Counted from the stretch's first letter, positions 18,996-28,711 are shown. The stretch is DNA of 64,000 nt from Pontibacter anaerobius (GCF_026241195.1 NZ_JAPFQO010000002.1:310001-374000); one strand, 5' to 3'. Made by a program: numbers and translations. Notes: generated by a model not told the origin, from the letters alone.

Positions 18996-20447
18996 TTAAC
19001 TTAGGTTTTGTAATTTTTCGATCTGTTCAGCAAAGTAACTCTTTTTTTCCGGATTTTTCAAAATGAGTTGTTCATATATTTTTATGGCTTTTTTCGCTTT
19101 GCCCTGCTTCACGAATATATTGGCAAGATTCTCCGAGGCCATTCCTCGCTTTATTTTAGAGCTTTTAAGGGAAAGGTCCTCCTGCGGTTCAGGCTTCATT
19201 TTGATATTATTCAGCGCCTTAAGCCGCGGATTTATCTTCAGGAACTGGTCTATTATATGAAGCTGTTCGTGCAGTTGCGGCATAGCGGCTTCTTCCTGCC
19301 TCACCATCTCATGAGTTTTGCTGTACTCCAGAATAAGCTCCGGATGAAAGGCCGCAGGCCTCGGCCGTGTAAACTCATTCTCTTCTTTCAGCTGCAGCGA
19401 TTCTCCCATGCGGCTAGATGACATCCAATAGCCCAGTACATCCTGCTGGTACATCTCGTCAATCTCATCAAACGCATACTTTATTTCTGCTTCTTCTGGT
19501 GCAGTCACAACAGCTTCGTTGGCAGGTGCGGTTCCCTCAACCTCCTCTAAGCTATAGTATGCTTTAGCGGCTGCGGCTGCCTCTGCTGAGATAAGGCTGG
19601 CTAATTCGTCTGTGGAGGTGTTTGGCTTTTCATGCCGGTCAGGCTCAGGCAGCTCTTCCTGCGGTACTTCTTCAGTAGTATCTTGCTCCTGTGGTTGTGG
19701 GGCCATCGGGATAACAGGGGCTGCGAAGGCCGGTTCATCATCCGGTTTTTGCGCCAGCAGATCTGTAAAAGAGGGACTAAGGCTTTTTATAGTTAGGAGC
19801 AAGGCCAGCTCGGAGTCCAGCTTCTCCATAGGTTGCTCTAGTATATCCTTGTCCGGTGATAAGGTATTTATACTTTCCGGCTCAAACGCTTCTGTTTCCG
19901 TCTCTGTTTCCTCTACCGAGCCAACAGCTTCGGTTAGCTCTGAACCAAATTGTGAATCAAGTTCTAGTGGAGTAGTTTCCGGCCGTTCTTCTTCTACCAG
20001 GACCTCTTCTTCCAGCGTTATACTTTCAGGCTGGTGCACTTCGGCTATACTTCTAGTTTCTGTTTCTTCAGGAAGTATAATCTCTTTAGCTACAGCTGCA
20101 TTACCCTCTGTTGCTTCAGGTGCTGCTGCAAGTGGTGCAGGAGTGGGCTTTTCCTGTACCGGGGCAACATTAGGGGCTTCTACTGCAGTTTCATCAAACA
20201 CTGGCGCTGCCACAGGCGAAGTATAAATGACACGCTTCAGCCGCTGACGGTTAGTGGCGTAGGCCGATGCGCGCCGTAGACGCTGCGTGGAAAGCATACT
20301 GCCCTTATCGTAAGCTGATTTAGCCAGCAGCAGGTGTGCCGTCTGGCAATACGGGAAGGTCGCCGCTACCTTTTCCAGCTCTTCGGTTTGCTGGTCAGAG
20401 ATGCTGGCTGCCTGTTGTATCAGTTGTAGAAAAGCGGATTTATTCAT
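18996..20447 (-). CDS. TPR-containing protein of the lptE-secG block
   Basis: A 483-residue cytoplasmic protein. The N-terminal 75 residues (MNKSAFLQLIQQ ... TFPYCQTAHLLLAK) form a helical domain; a long, glutamate/proline-rich low-complexity region covers about residues 80-300; the C-terminus has a TPR-like helix pair (NLANIFVKQGKAKKAIKIYEQLILKNPEKKSYF). This architecture is typical for the gene between lptE and secG in Bacteroidota, but its function is not known to me. It sits 29 bp after lptE and one base before secG. Confidence 0.85.
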   Translation of the reverse strand: MNKSAFLQLIQQAASISDQQTEELEKVAATFPYCQTAHLLLAKSAYDKGSMLSTQRLRRASAYATNRQRLKRVIYTSPVAAPVFDETAVEAPNVAPVQEKPTPAPLAAAPEATEGNAAVAKEIILPEETETRSIAEVHQPESITLEEEVLVEEERPETTPLELDSQFGSELTEAVGSVEETETETEAFEPESINTLSPDKDILEQPMEKLDSELALLLTIKSLSPSFTDLLAQKPDDEPAFAAPVIPMAPQPQEQDTTEEVPQEELPEPDRHEKPNTSTDELASLISAEAAAAAKAYYSLEEVEGTAPANEAVVTAPEEAEIKYAFDEIDEMYQQDVLGYWMSSSRMGESLQLKEENEFTRPRPAAFHPELILEYSKTHEMVRQEEAAMPQLHEQLHIIDQFLKINPRLKALNNIKMKPEPQEDLSLKSSKIKRGMASENLANIFVKQGKAKKAIKIYEQLILKNPEKKSYFAEQIEKLQNLS

Positions 20448-20476
20448 ACTTGCTTATAGCTTTTTGTAAGTAGGCC

Positions 20477-21004
20477 TTACCAGTCTGCCACTGTTTTGTT
20501 AAACACATCCACCACCAGCTGCTCCGATAGCTGCTCAATCTGGGCAGTAGAGAGCTGGGTAACGTCTACGTTCTGTGGGAAGTCCTGTGAAATGGTAAAT
20601 GTTCTCTCAAAGTCTTTCTCCGGCTGTTTTACATTGGCAAAGCGTATCTGCACGCCAAGTGTCAGGCGGTTCAGCGAGGCAATATCCTGCTGCCCCTCGC
20701 GCTGAATAGCGGCAGGCGAATAAGTAAAGCTAACAATCTGCCCTGCTAATTGCAAGTCGCCCTCTCCCTGCACAATAGCAAGGTTTGTGTTGCGACGGTA
20801 ATAATCCTTCAGGTTGTTTGTTACCACCTGCGTCAGGTTAGAAGGGCCTTCGCCGGTGCTGTTTTCTATGTTTTGTATAGAGATCGTTTTGATGTCAGGC
20901 GAAAGGGTGGTGCCTGTAAAAGAATAGATGCCGCAGCCGCTACTCAGGGTCAGTAGTAACAGCAGCGTAAAGCTTAAAAAACGAATATTAGTCTTCAATG
21001 TCAT
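20477..21004 (-). CDS. lptE: LptE-like LPS-assembly lipoprotein
   Basis: A 175-residue outer-membrane lipoprotein. The signal peptide ends in a lipobox with Cys24 (TLSSGCGIYSF), followed by the LptE-type fold: SPDIKTISIQNIENSTGEGPSNLTQVVTNNLKDYYRRNTNLAIV. In the Lpt machinery LptE plugs LptD and helps insert LPS in the outer leaflet. Bacteroidota members are diverged, so the call rests on domain pattern and context. Its start overlaps the end of the sigma-54 activator gene by 17 bp, implying coupling. Confidence 0.85.
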   Translation of the reverse strand: MTLKTNIRFLSFTLLLLLTLSSGCGIYSFTGTTLSPDIKTISIQNIENSTGEGPSNLTQVVTNNLKDYYRRNTNLAIVQGEGDLQLAGQIVSFTYSPAAIQREGQQDIASLNRLTLGVQIRFANVKQPEKDFERTFTISQDFPQNVDVTQLSTAQIEQLSEQLVVDVFNKTVADW

Positions 21005-22265
21005 ACTGCTTTAGTTTGCGGTAGAGTGTGCGCTCCGAAATGCCCAGGTCCAGGGCGGCATACTTGCGCTTGTTGTTGTGTTTCTTCAGCGCCTTCAGGA
21101 TCATTTCACGCTCTTTATCCTCTAAAGATAAGCTTTCTTCCTCTGTTTCGTGCGGAATGTCCTCTACTTTATCCTCTTCATAAGCCTGCGGCTGGCTATG
21201 CTTTATGGGCAGGTAATATGGTTCGCTTTGCGCTTGTTCCTGCTGGTAGGAACGCCCGTTATACTGCTGCGGCTCCATGTTCTCGAACAAGTGGCTATGC
21301 TCGCGTAGCAGGTCTTCGTCTTTTGGCTGGTGCGCCAACATGTTAAAGACAAGCTTTTTGAGTTCAGACATGTCGCGGCGCATATCAAAAAGCACCTTAT
21401 AAAGTAAATCGCGTTCCGAAATTGGGCCCTCTGCGGAGTTTTCTTTTGCCAGCACAGCCGGCAGCGAGGAGGCTGAATCCCGTGGCAGGTAGCGGCGCAG
21501 CGTTTCTGCGTTTATTTCACGGTCATACTCCAACACCGAGATCTGCTCCACAATATTCTTCAACTGGCGGATGTTGCCGGGCCAGCGGTATGCCTGCAGT
21601 TCCTGCACCGCATCAGGTGTCAGCTGAACTGACTGAACTTTATACTTGTCTGAGAAGTCAGAGGCGAATTTGCGGAACAACAGGTAGATATCATCACCGC
21701 GATCACGCAGCGGAGGCACAGAGATCGGCACCGTGTTCAGGCGGTAGTACAGGTCCTCCCGAAATTTACCTTTCTCCACAGCAGTCATCAGGTTTACGTT
21801 TGTGGCTGCCACCACCCGAACATCCGTCTTCTGTACCTTAGAGGAGCCTACTTTAATAAACTCGCCGTTCTCCAGTACGCGCAAAAGGCGGGCCTGCGTG
21901 CCCAGCGGCATCTCACCAATCTCATCCAGGAAAATCGTGCCCCCATCGGTTACCTCGAAATAGCCTTTGCGAGCCTCCTGAGCCCCTGTAAAAGAGCCCT
22001 TCTCGTGGCCGAAAAGCTCTGAATCTATGGTGCCTTCAGGAATGGCTCCACAGTTAATGGCGATAAACTGCCCATGCTTTCGCGGGCTGAGTTGGTGAAT
22101 GATCTTAGAGAAAGACTCTTTACCACTGCCGCTTTCCCCGGTAATCATCACCGTCATATCGGTAGGGGCCACCTGCGCTGCCACCTGTATCGCGTGGTTT
22201 AGCAACGGTGAATTACCAATTATGCCGAAGCGCTGTTTTATACTTTGTATATCGATATGGCGCAT
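20988..22265 (-). CDS. Sigma-54-dependent transcriptional activator
   Basis: A 425-residue bacterial enhancer-binding protein without an N-terminal receiver or sensor domain. The AAA+ domain starts almost at once: Walker A GESGSGKE at residues 43-50, GSFTGA at 90-95 in place of the usual GAFTGA sigma-54 contact loop, then the Walker B region GTIFLDEIGEMP. A variable linker follows and a Fis-type helix-turn-helix closes the protein (LKKHNNKRKYAALDLGISERTLYRKLKQY). It would open sigma-54 promoters with ATP; targets are unknown. Lying between miaB and lptE on one strand, it may be controlled simply by its level. Confidence 0.93.
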   Translation of the reverse strand: MRHIDIQSIKQRFGIIGNSPLLNHAIQVAAQVAPTDMTVMITGESGSGKESFSKIIHQLSPRKHGQFIAINCGAIPEGTIDSELFGHEKGSFTGAQEARKGYFEVTDGGTIFLDEIGEMPLGTQARLLRVLENGEFIKVGSSKVQKTDVRVVAATNVNLMTAVEKGKFREDLYYRLNTVPISVPPLRDRGDDIYLLFRKFASDFSDKYKVQSVQLTPDAVQELQAYRWPGNIRQLKNIVEQISVLEYDREINAETLRRYLPRDSASSLPAVLAKENSAEGPISERDLLYKVLFDMRRDMSELKKLVFNMLAHQPKDEDLLREHSHLFENMEPQQYNGRSYQQEQAQSEPYYLPIKHSQPQAYEEDKVEDIPHETEEESLSLEDKEREMILKALKKHNNKRKYAALDLGISERTLYRKLKQYDIED

Positions 22266-22368
22266 ATTTTACAGATTTGAAGATGAGAAGCTCTGGGAAG
22301 CAAATGATCAGAGAATGCAAGAGCTTGATGTATAGAACGCCAAGTCCCCACATTGCTTCATCTATGCC

Positions 22369-23799
22369 CTAATCTACCGCTTCCCCGAACAGGGTGCCTA
22401 CGCTGCAATCATGTACAAACACATTCACGTAGTCGCCTTTCTTATAGTGCTTCTTATCGAAGATAACCACTTTGTTCTGGTCGTTGCGGCCGCTGAGCTG
22501 TTCTTCTGATTTTTTGGAGAAATTCTCCACGAGCACTCGGTGTACCTTGCCCACATCCCGCTTGTTGCGGTTAAGGGAGGTTTCGCGTTGCTTGTCTATG
22601 ATCTCGGCCAAACGTCTCTTCTTTACTTCCAGCGGAATGTCATCCTCCAGTTTTCTGGCGGCTAAAGTGCCCGGGCGCTCGGAGTAGAAGAACATATAAG
22701 AATAGTCGTACTGCACATAGTCCATGAGGGAAAGCGTATCCTGGTGCTCTTCCTCGGTCTCGGTGCAGAAACCGGCGATCATGTCTGAAGAAATGCCGCA
22801 GTCCTCTCCAAGTATACTTCTGATGGCATCCACACGGTTTATATACCACTCACGGTCGTAGGTGCGGTTCATCAGTTCCAGCACACGCGAGTTGCCGCTT
22901 TGTGCCGGCAGGTGAATATACTTGCAGATGTTGTCATACTTCTTCATCGTGTACAACACCTCATCAGTAATATCTTTGGGGTGGGAGGTAGAGAAGCGCA
23001 CCCGCAGGTTAGGATCTACCAACGCCACTTTTTCCAGCAGCTGTGCAAAGTTTACGGTATCTGTGCCATCCTCTGAAGCCCACTTATAAGAGTCCACATT
23101 CTGGCCCAGAAGCGTTACTTCTTTATAACCCTGTGCTACCAGCGCCTCAGCCTCGCGCACAATGGAGTAAGCATCGCGGCTACGCTCACGGCCCCGGGTA
23201 AAGGGCACCACACAGAAAGAGCACATGTTGTCGCAGCCACGCATGATGGAGATAAAGGCGCTCACCCCGTTGCTGTTCAGGCGGATTGGGTTAATATCTG
23301 CATAGGTTTCCTCACGCGATAGCAGGACGTTCACTGCTTTCTGGCCCCCGTCTACCTCGTTGATCAGGTTTGGAAGGTCGCGGTAAGCGTCCGGGCCCAC
23401 CACCAGGTCCACGATCTTTTCCTCCTCCAGCAATGACTTCTTCAGTCGCTCGGCCATGCAGCCCAGCACACCGATCATCATGGCAGGTTTTTTCTTTTTA
23501 TAGTAATTGATCTGGCCCAAACGGTTGCGCACCGTCTGCTCCGCTTTCTCCCGGATAGAGCAGGTGTTGAGGAACACAAGGTCAGCCTGCGCAATGTCTG
23601 ATGTGGTGTCGAAACCCTGCTCAAACATAATCGACGACACGATCTCGCTGTCTGAAAAGTTCATGGCACAGCCATAGCTTTCTATGTACAGTTTGCGTGA
23701 TTTTCCCGTATTGGTCTCTTTCGAAACCTGGGTATCGCAGGCTGCTGCTTGCTCTGGTGTGCGGTTATCAATAAAGTCTAAGTCTACTATTGGATCCAT
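22369..23799 (-). CDS. miaB: tRNA-2-methylthio-N6-dimethylallyladenosine synthase
   Basis: A 476-residue radical-SAM methylthiotransferase that adds the 2-methylthio group to i6A37 of tRNAs. N-terminal cluster cysteines are at residues 44, 80 and 114; the radical-SAM CxxxCxxC is Cys189, Cys193, Cys196 ([10 protein letters not shown]). A C-terminal TRAM domain ends the protein ([15 protein letters not shown]). Length is normal with a short N-terminal extension. A TATATTTG promoter-like element is 20 bp upstream. MiaE, which acts after MiaB, is encoded 8 kb away in the window. Confidence 0.97.
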   Translation of the reverse strand: MDPIVDLDFIDNRTPEQAAACDTQVSKETNTGKSRKLYIESYGCAMNFSDSEIVSSIMFEQGFDTTSDIAQADLVFLNTCSIREKAEQTVRNRLGQINYYKKKKPAMMIGVLGCMAERLKKSLLEEEKIVDLVVGPDAYRDLPNLINEVDGGQKAVNVLLSREETYADINPIRLNSNGVSAFISIMRGCDNMCSFCVVPFTRGRERSRDAYSIVREAEALVAQGYKEVTLLGQNVDSYKWASEDGTDTVNFAQLLEKVALVDPNLRVRFSTSHPKDITDEVLYTMKKYDNICKYIHLPAQSGNSRVLELMNRTYDREWYINRVDAIRSILGEDCGISSDMIAGFCTETEEEHQDTLSLMDYVQYDYSYMFFYSERPGTLAARKLEDDIPLEVKKRRLAEIIDKQRETSLNRNKRDVGKVHRVLVENFSKKSEEQLSGRNDQNKVVIFDKKHYKKGDYVNVFVHDCSVGTLFGEAVD

Positions 23800-23818
23800 G
23801 TTACTTCAATTACAGCTG

Positions 23819-23826
23819 CAAATATA
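23819..23826 (-). promoter_or_regulatory. Candidate -7 promoter element for miaB
   Basis: Read on the minus strand this is TATATTTG, followed by GC, a full match to the TAnnTTTG consensus, 19 bp before the miaB ATG. A -33 TTG is not found at 17-23 bp. Confidence 0.4.
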
Positions 23827-23982
23827 CTATAATGTTCTCAAAAACGTGACAGAATGGCAGAAGAGTGTGATATTTTTGAATGACTTATTCAGGGATTGGG
23901 TTTTAAGTAGGAGTCTATCAACTGCGTACAAATAAGTAGGTAGCTGGCGCCTTTTTACCTTAAAAGTATACTTATCTTTAAA

Positions 23983-25284
23983 TCATACTTTTTGATTCCT
24001 GCCCAGCACTTTCAGCATTGCCTCCGCCTTCAGCAGGCACTCCTCATACTCGCGCTCCGGGTCAGAGTCATAGGTAATGGCGCTGCCAACCATAAAGCTG
24101 AGGTAGCCGTTGCTTGCGTTGTACTGCATGCTTCGGATCACCACATTAAAGTCGCAGTCTCCGTTTGCCTTAACAAAGCCGAATGCGCCGGAATATAGCC
24201 CCCTTTTCGTGTCCTCGAGTTCCTCAATTATGCGCATTGCGCTTATTTTGGGCGCACCAGTCATACTTCCCATCGGAAAAGCGCCTACCAGTGCGTCTAC
24301 CAGGTCTTTGTCTGGCCGTAGTTGGCCCACTACCGTAGTGATCATTTGCGAAACCTGCCGGAAGCCGTAAATCCCGAACATTTCCTCCACGTGCACAGTT
24401 CCGGTGGCGCAGGAGCGGCTAAGGTCGTTGCGTACCAGGTCCACGATCATCATGTTCTCGGCCAGCTCTTTCTCATCGTGGCGGAGCTGATGCTGCAATT
24501 GCTTGTCCTCCTCAGGTGTTTGGCCACGCCGGATAGTGCCTTTAATGGGCTGAGAAATCAGTTTGTGATCTTCTTTTTTCAAAAAACGCTCCGGCGAGGC
24601 GCACATCAGGTATTTGTCGTGCAGCTTCAGGTATCCCGAAAAAGGGGTAGGAGAGGCTTCGTTCAGGGCAAGGTACAGGGGCAGAGGCGCTATTTGCACG
24701 TTTTCGGCGTAAAATTCCATACAGTAATTCAACTCATACACATCCCCCTCCAGGATATGCTGCCGCACGCGCTCCACCTGCTGTTTATACTTATCCTTGT
24801 GTACCCGTTGCACCATTTGTATACCCTGTGTCGTGGCGGGGGCAGGAGTAGGGGAGGAAAGTACAGATGCAAGTATAATTTCGTGATTATATGCAGAAGT
24901 ATAAATGGTTACACTACTTGAGCTAAAGCATAAGTATGCTTCCGGGATGAAGAATGTTAACACCGGAAAGTATAGCTGGTCCGGGTTTTGGCTGCTCAGG
25001 TCCTCTATTTGGTTTTTTAGGTCGTAGCCGAGATAGCCACAAAGCAGCGGGTGCTGTTGCTTCAGGTAATGCCGCAGGTCTTCAAAACTTTTCTCCTCCT
25101 GTAGCTGCAGCACATCCCCTCCAGAAACGGCCAGAAAGTGCTCAAAACCGTTGTGCGGGTAAGGGATGTCGTTGTGGTTGTAGTAAGCCGCCAAAGGGTG
25201 CTTTTCGGCCCAGGCCAGCGCTTTGAGCCTGAACTCGCTTATACTTACCGGTAGGTCGGTTTCCTGTATCTCTAATCTGAACAT
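23983..25284 (-). CDS. pabB: Aminodeoxychorismate synthase component I (chorismate-binding)
   Basis: A 433-residue chorismate-utilising enzyme that, with an amidotransferase partner, makes 4-amino-4-deoxychorismate for folate. The C-terminal chorismate-binding domain shows PIKGTIRRG, ELAENMMIVDLVRNDLSR, then GSMTGAPKISAMRIIEE and GAFGFVKANGDCDFNVVIRS. The PIKGTIRRG lysine is the catalytic lysine typical of PabB rather than TrpE-type enzymes; no trp genes are nearby. It starts 8 bp after the TPR gene ends and is probably in the same transcript. Confidence 0.88.
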   Translation of the reverse strand: MFRLEIQETDLPVSISEFRLKALAWAEKHPLAAYYNHNDIPYPHNGFEHFLAVSGGDVLQLQEEKSFEDLRHYLKQQHPLLCGYLGYDLKNQIEDLSSQNPDQLYFPVLTFFIPEAYLCFSSSSVTIYTSAYNHEIILASVLSSPTPAPATTQGIQMVQRVHKDKYKQQVERVRQHILEGDVYELNYCMEFYAENVQIAPLPLYLALNEASPTPFSGYLKLHDKYLMCASPERFLKKEDHKLISQPIKGTIRRGQTPEEDKQLQHQLRHDEKELAENMMIVDLVRNDLSRSCATGTVHVEEMFGIYGFRQVSQMITTVVGQLRPDKDLVDALVGAFPMGSMTGAPKISAMRIIEELEDTKRGLYSGAFGFVKANGDCDFNVVIRSMQYNASNGYLSFMVGSAITYDSDPEREYEECLLKAEAMLKVLGRNQKV

Positions 25285-25292
25285 GTTCTTTG

Positions 25293-26756
25293 TTACATGG
25301 CCGATAAGGCCAGTTTAGCTTTGGCATCGATGCTGTTTTTATACTCGTGATGCTTATAACTGAGCGCCTGCTTAAAGTATGTTTTAGCCTTCTCTGTTTG
25401 CTTCAGCTCCTGGAAAATATAACCCAACTGGAGAGAGGCACTGGGGGCAAAGTATAAATCGGTGGTTTGGCTTAAGGCAATGGCTTTCTGGTACAGCGGG
25501 AGTGCCTCCTGCAGCGAGTGAGTGCCATGAAAAATGCGCGCCTTGCGGTAATAATACTCTGCCTGCACTGCTACTGGCGTCGCGTTAGTAATTTGTAGCT
25601 GATCCAGCTCCTGTAGTGCCTCCCGGAAGTAGCCGCCATCGGAGTGTAGGCGCGCCTGCATCAGCGGCTTTACAAGTGGCTCCTGTTTTTGGGCATACCT
25701 GGCGGCATAACGGTCTTCCTCACTCTCTTCAAGTCCTGCAGCTGCTACCTGCTGCAGGTGCCACTGCGCCTGCTGTTTATGGTTACTTAGCGCGTAGGCG
25801 AGGTATAATTTATAGTTAGCTGACTTCAGGTAGTGCTGCCCCGGGTGCATCTTCAGAAACTGCTTGTTTTCCTGTATGGATTTTTCATAGTCGGCCCGGA
25901 AAAGGTATAAATCGGCGGCCATGTGGTGCAAGTAAGGAAATGCCAGGTAGCTGCTGCGTTGTGGTCGGCGCAGGTATACTTGCAAAGCCTCGTCGCTGCT
26001 GCGGGTTTTCTTTAGCAGGTGCATGGCTACAAATTGGAATAGCAGGTTGTCTTGCTCTCGGGCTGCCATCGTTTTCACTTGCCGCAGGGCCTGCTCTTCT
26101 TTGTCAGGCTCTGTCAGGTGCAGTATAACGGCATAAAGAAGTTGGGCCTCTTGGTGGAAAGGGTTTGCTTTTGCAGTGGCCACCTTCAGGTTTGCCATCC
26201 CCGCTTTTATACTTCCTTTAAGACCAATAATGTTGAGGAACCACTTATACTTGTCAGGGACGGAACCAATGAGTACCTGCAGAACGCCGAGATTTTTCTT
26301 ATTGGGAATAAAGTCAGGGTAATTTTTCAGGTTTTGGGTATACTGGAGGTAAGCCTCGCGAAAGTCCCAGGAGGCAGATAAGCGGTTGCCGAATAACAGT
26401 TTAGACATAGCTATCTGAAGCCTGACTTCAGCTATAGCATAGTCTGCCCACTCATTCTGAGGAGTTAGATTTTCAAGCTTCTCCAGCCGTGCCTCCTGTG
26501 CATCTAAAAGATCATCATACTTGTTTTGGTCCTGTTGCACGCACAGCTCCAGGAAGTCAGCGTAGTTGGCAAGTAAGAGTGTGTTCGCATCGTGCTGTGG
26601 CAGCCGTTCCAAAAGATTACGGCCATTATTTACTTTCAGCTGTAAAAGCTCCTGGTAGGCGGTTTTGTGCTGGGGCGTAAACGCGGCAGCAGTAGCTACA
26701 GTCAGGGGCAGAAGCCAAAAACTCAGCCACAAAAAAAAAGGATGGGGTTTAGCCAT
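25293..26756 (-). CDS. Exported TPR protein
   Basis: A 487-residue helical repeat protein. With the ATG at 26756 it begins with a clean signal peptide (MAKPHPFFLWLSFWLL ... ATAAA); an alternative ATG at 26792 adds 12 residues. Helical repeats with aromatic residues run through the whole mature part, and the last two (residues ~400-480) look like TPRs (YYRKARIF, LQLGYIFQELKQTEKAKTYFKQAL). The protein is probably periplasmic; the function is unknown. A terminator-like hairpin of the upstream gene overlaps its start codon, and its FFL codons sit in a run of nine T. Confidence 0.82.
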   Translation of the reverse strand: MAKPHPFFLWLSFWLLPLTVATAAAFTPQHKTAYQELLQLKVNNGRNLLERLPQHDANTLLLANYADFLELCVQQDQNKYDDLLDAQEARLEKLENLTPQNEWADYAIAEVRLQIAMSKLLFGNRLSASWDFREAYLQYTQNLKNYPDFIPNKKNLGVLQVLIGSVPDKYKWFLNIIGLKGSIKAGMANLKVATAKANPFHQEAQLLYAVILHLTEPDKEEQALRQVKTMAAREQDNLLFQFVAMHLLKKTRSSDEALQVYLRRPQRSSYLAFPYLHHMAADLYLFRADYEKSIQENKQFLKMHPGQHYLKSANYKLYLAYALSNHKQQAQWHLQQVAAAGLEESEEDRYAARYAQKQEPLVKPLMQARLHSDGGYFREALQELDQLQITNATPVAVQAEYYYRKARIFHGTHSLQEALPLYQKAIALSQTTDLYFAPSASLQLGYIFQELKQTEKAKTYFKQALSYKHHEYKNSIDAKAKLALSAM

Positions 26757-26763
26757 CCTCTTT
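26731..26763 (-). terminator. Terminator-like hairpin overlapping the start of the TPR gene
   Basis: On the minus strand AGGATGG and CCATCCT (plus 26753-26759 and 26739-26745) form a stem, extendable by four weaker pairs, with a 7-nt loop, and run into nine T residues (26731-26739). It looks like the terminator of the zinc-ribbon gene, but the ATG of the TPR gene lies in the stem, so it could also act as an attenuator. Confidence 0.7.
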
Positions 26764-26803
26764 CGGTTTGTATGCAAGCGATGTACGCTCAAGATTGATC
26801 AGA

Positions 26804-27535
26804 TTAAAATACGCGTTGCTCCACGCCAGCCAGAATACGGCCACAGTGCTCACAAACGATGATTTTCTTCTGTGCCGCGATGTCAGCCTGGCGCTGTGGC
26901 GGTACCGTGTTGAAGCAACCTCCGCAGGCATCACGCTTCACGGAAACAACAGCCAGGCCGTTGCGCACGTTCTTGCGAATTCTGTTATAAGCACTCAGAA
27001 GGCGATCTTCTACACCAGTAGTAGCTTTCTGACGCTCCTCCTCCAGTTTTTTCTCTTCTTCCTGGCTTTCAGACACGATCTGCTCCAGCTCCTTCTGCTT
27101 GTTTTCCAAGTCTTTGCGGCGCTCATCCAGGCGATGCTTCGTTCCCTCTATCTCGCTGTTCTTCTGCTCGATCTGGTAGTGCGCCTCTTTTATTTTCTTC
27201 TCAGAGATCTGGATCTCCAGTTTCTGAAGTTCAATTTCTTTGGTGATGGCATCGTACTCACGGTTGTTGCGTACATTCTGCTGCTGCTCCTCATACTTGC
27301 GGATAAGGCTTTCTGAGTCTTTGATGGCCTGCTTACGCTGCGCGATAGAATCGTTCAGTCCGGCTACCTCATCATCAAACTTACGAACCCTTACTTCATA
27401 GCCCTCAATCTCATCTTCCAGGTCCTGAACTTCTTCAGGCAGGTCTCCTCTAACTCTTCTGATTTCATCAAGCTGTGAATCGATGCTTTGAAGCTTTGAT
27501 AGTGCTTCCAGTTTGCTGGCTACAGTACTTTCCAT
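26804..27535 (-). CDS. Coiled-coil protein with C4 zinc ribbon
   Basis: A 243-residue cytoplasmic protein: a long charged coiled-coil hairpin covers about residues 5-170, and a C-terminal zinc ribbon follows with two Cys-x-x-Cys pairs (CGGC near 203 and CEHCGR near 231). This is the zf-RING_7 / CT398-like family, related to the flagellar-independent nucleic-acid-binding ribbons; its precise role is unclear. It begins three bases after the Nif3-like gene ends, a pairing common in Bacteroidota, so the two are very likely co-transcribed and work in a linked process. Confidence 0.92.
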   Translation of the reverse strand: MESTVASKLEALSKLQSIDSQLDEIRRVRGDLPEEVQDLEDEIEGYEVRVRKFDDEVAGLNDSIAQRKQAIKDSESLIRKYEEQQQNVRNNREYDAITKEIELQKLEIQISEKKIKEAHYQIEQKNSEIEGTKHRLDERRKDLENKQKELEQIVSESQEEEKKLEEERQKATTGVEDRLLSAYNRIRKNVRNGLAVVSVKRDACGGCFNTVPPQRQADIAAQKKIIVCEHCGRILAGVEQRVF

Positions 27536-27538
27536 GTA

Positions 27539-28639
27539 TTAAAAAGTGTATCTGACGGGGTTAGTGTTTACTTCTGATATTAAGACTGCAAAATTAGGAA
27601 AAGTTTTTGAAATAGTGTCATAAAATATCTCCTTTGTGTATACCTCGCTTTCATAATGGCCTATATCGGCGATCATCAGCCTGCCTTCGGCATCGAAGAA
27701 CTCGTGGTACTTCACATCGCCGGTTACCAGTGCGTCAACCCCTTGGCGTATCGCGTCTTTTACCAGGAAGCTGCCTGCGCCGCCGCAAACGGCCACGCGT
27801 TTCACCTTTTTGCTGCCTATGGAAGTATAGCGCAGGCCCTGCAACCCCATTTTATCCTTTAGGTAAGCCAGAAATTTCCCCTCTGTAAATTCCTCATCCA
27901 GTTCCCCGATCACCCCAATGCCCACTTCCTGGTTCTGGTTCTCGAGGTTGTAGAGGTAATGGGCTACTTCCTCATACGGGTGCGCCTGTTTGAGTGCGGC
28001 CATTATCTTGCCTTGCAGGTAGGCCGGGAAGAGCAGTTCCAGCCTGTTTTCCTGCACCTGCTCCGGCTGGTTAGCTCTGCCAATGGTGGGGTCGGCCTGA
28101 GCGGAGGGCGTAAACCGGCCGGTGCCGGTTATACTAAAACTGCAGCAACTGTATTCGCCAATGTTTCCGGCACCGGCCTTATGCAAGGCTGCCAGCACCT
28201 CCTCGGTATTCTCCACGGGCACAAAAGTTACCAGCTGCATAAGGGTGGAGGGCTTGGTGACAAGTATGCGCTGCTGCTGCAGGCCAAGTTTATCGGCAAT
28301 CTTGGTGTTCACGCCGTGCAGCACGTTATCCAGGTTGGTGTGGCTGGCGTAGATGGCAATGTTGTGTTGGATGGCTTTGATGATGGTGCGCTCCACATAG
28401 CTATTGCCAGTAAGCTGCTTCAACCCTTTAAAGATTACCGGGTGGTGCGCCACCACCAGGTTACAGCCATTTTCCAATGCCTCATCCAGCACGGCCTCGG
28501 TGCAGTCGAGCGTTACCAGCACACCCTTTACCTCTGCGTTGGCGTCGCCGGTTTGCAGGCCGGCGTTGTCGTAGCTCTCCTGGTAGCGGAGCGGGGCCAG
28601 CTGTTCCAATAGGGCGGTTACTTCGTGCATTTTTGCCAT
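27539..28639 (-). CDS. Nif3-like dinuclear metal-centre protein
   Basis: A 366-residue member of the NIF3/YqfO family (GTP cyclohydrolase I type 2-like), which forms hexameric toroids with two metal ions per subunit. Metal-site segments are visible: VVAHHPVIFKGLK, YASHTNLDN, and late HYESEVYTKEIF. A CutA-like insertion in the middle (about residues 135-240) is typical of the longer forms. I chose the ATG at 28639, where homologues begin (MAKMHEVTALLEQLAP); the open frame farther upstream overlaps lpxK. The physiological reaction is not settled. Confidence 0.92.
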   Translation of the reverse strand: MAKMHEVTALLEQLAPLRYQESYDNAGLQTGDANAEVKGVLVTLDCTEAVLDEALENGCNLVVAHHPVIFKGLKQLTGNSYVERTIIKAIQHNIAIYASHTNLDNVLHGVNTKIADKLGLQQQRILVTKPSTLMQLVTFVPVENTEEVLAALHKAGAGNIGEYSCCSFSITGTGRFTPSAQADPTIGRANQPEQVQENRLELLFPAYLQGKIMAALKQAHPYEEVAHYLYNLENQNQEVGIGVIGELDEEFTEGKFLAYLKDKMGLQGLRYTSIGSKKVKRVAVCGGAGSFLVKDAIRQGVDALVTGDVKYHEFFDAEGRLMIADIGHYESEVYTKEIFYDTISKTFPNFAVLISEVNTNPVRYTF

Positions 28640-28711
28640 AGTTTCTCTCTTTCGTTGTGTAGTTAGCGTAGGCACGTTAAAATTAACGTAAATTGCACGC
28701 GTTACAAAACC

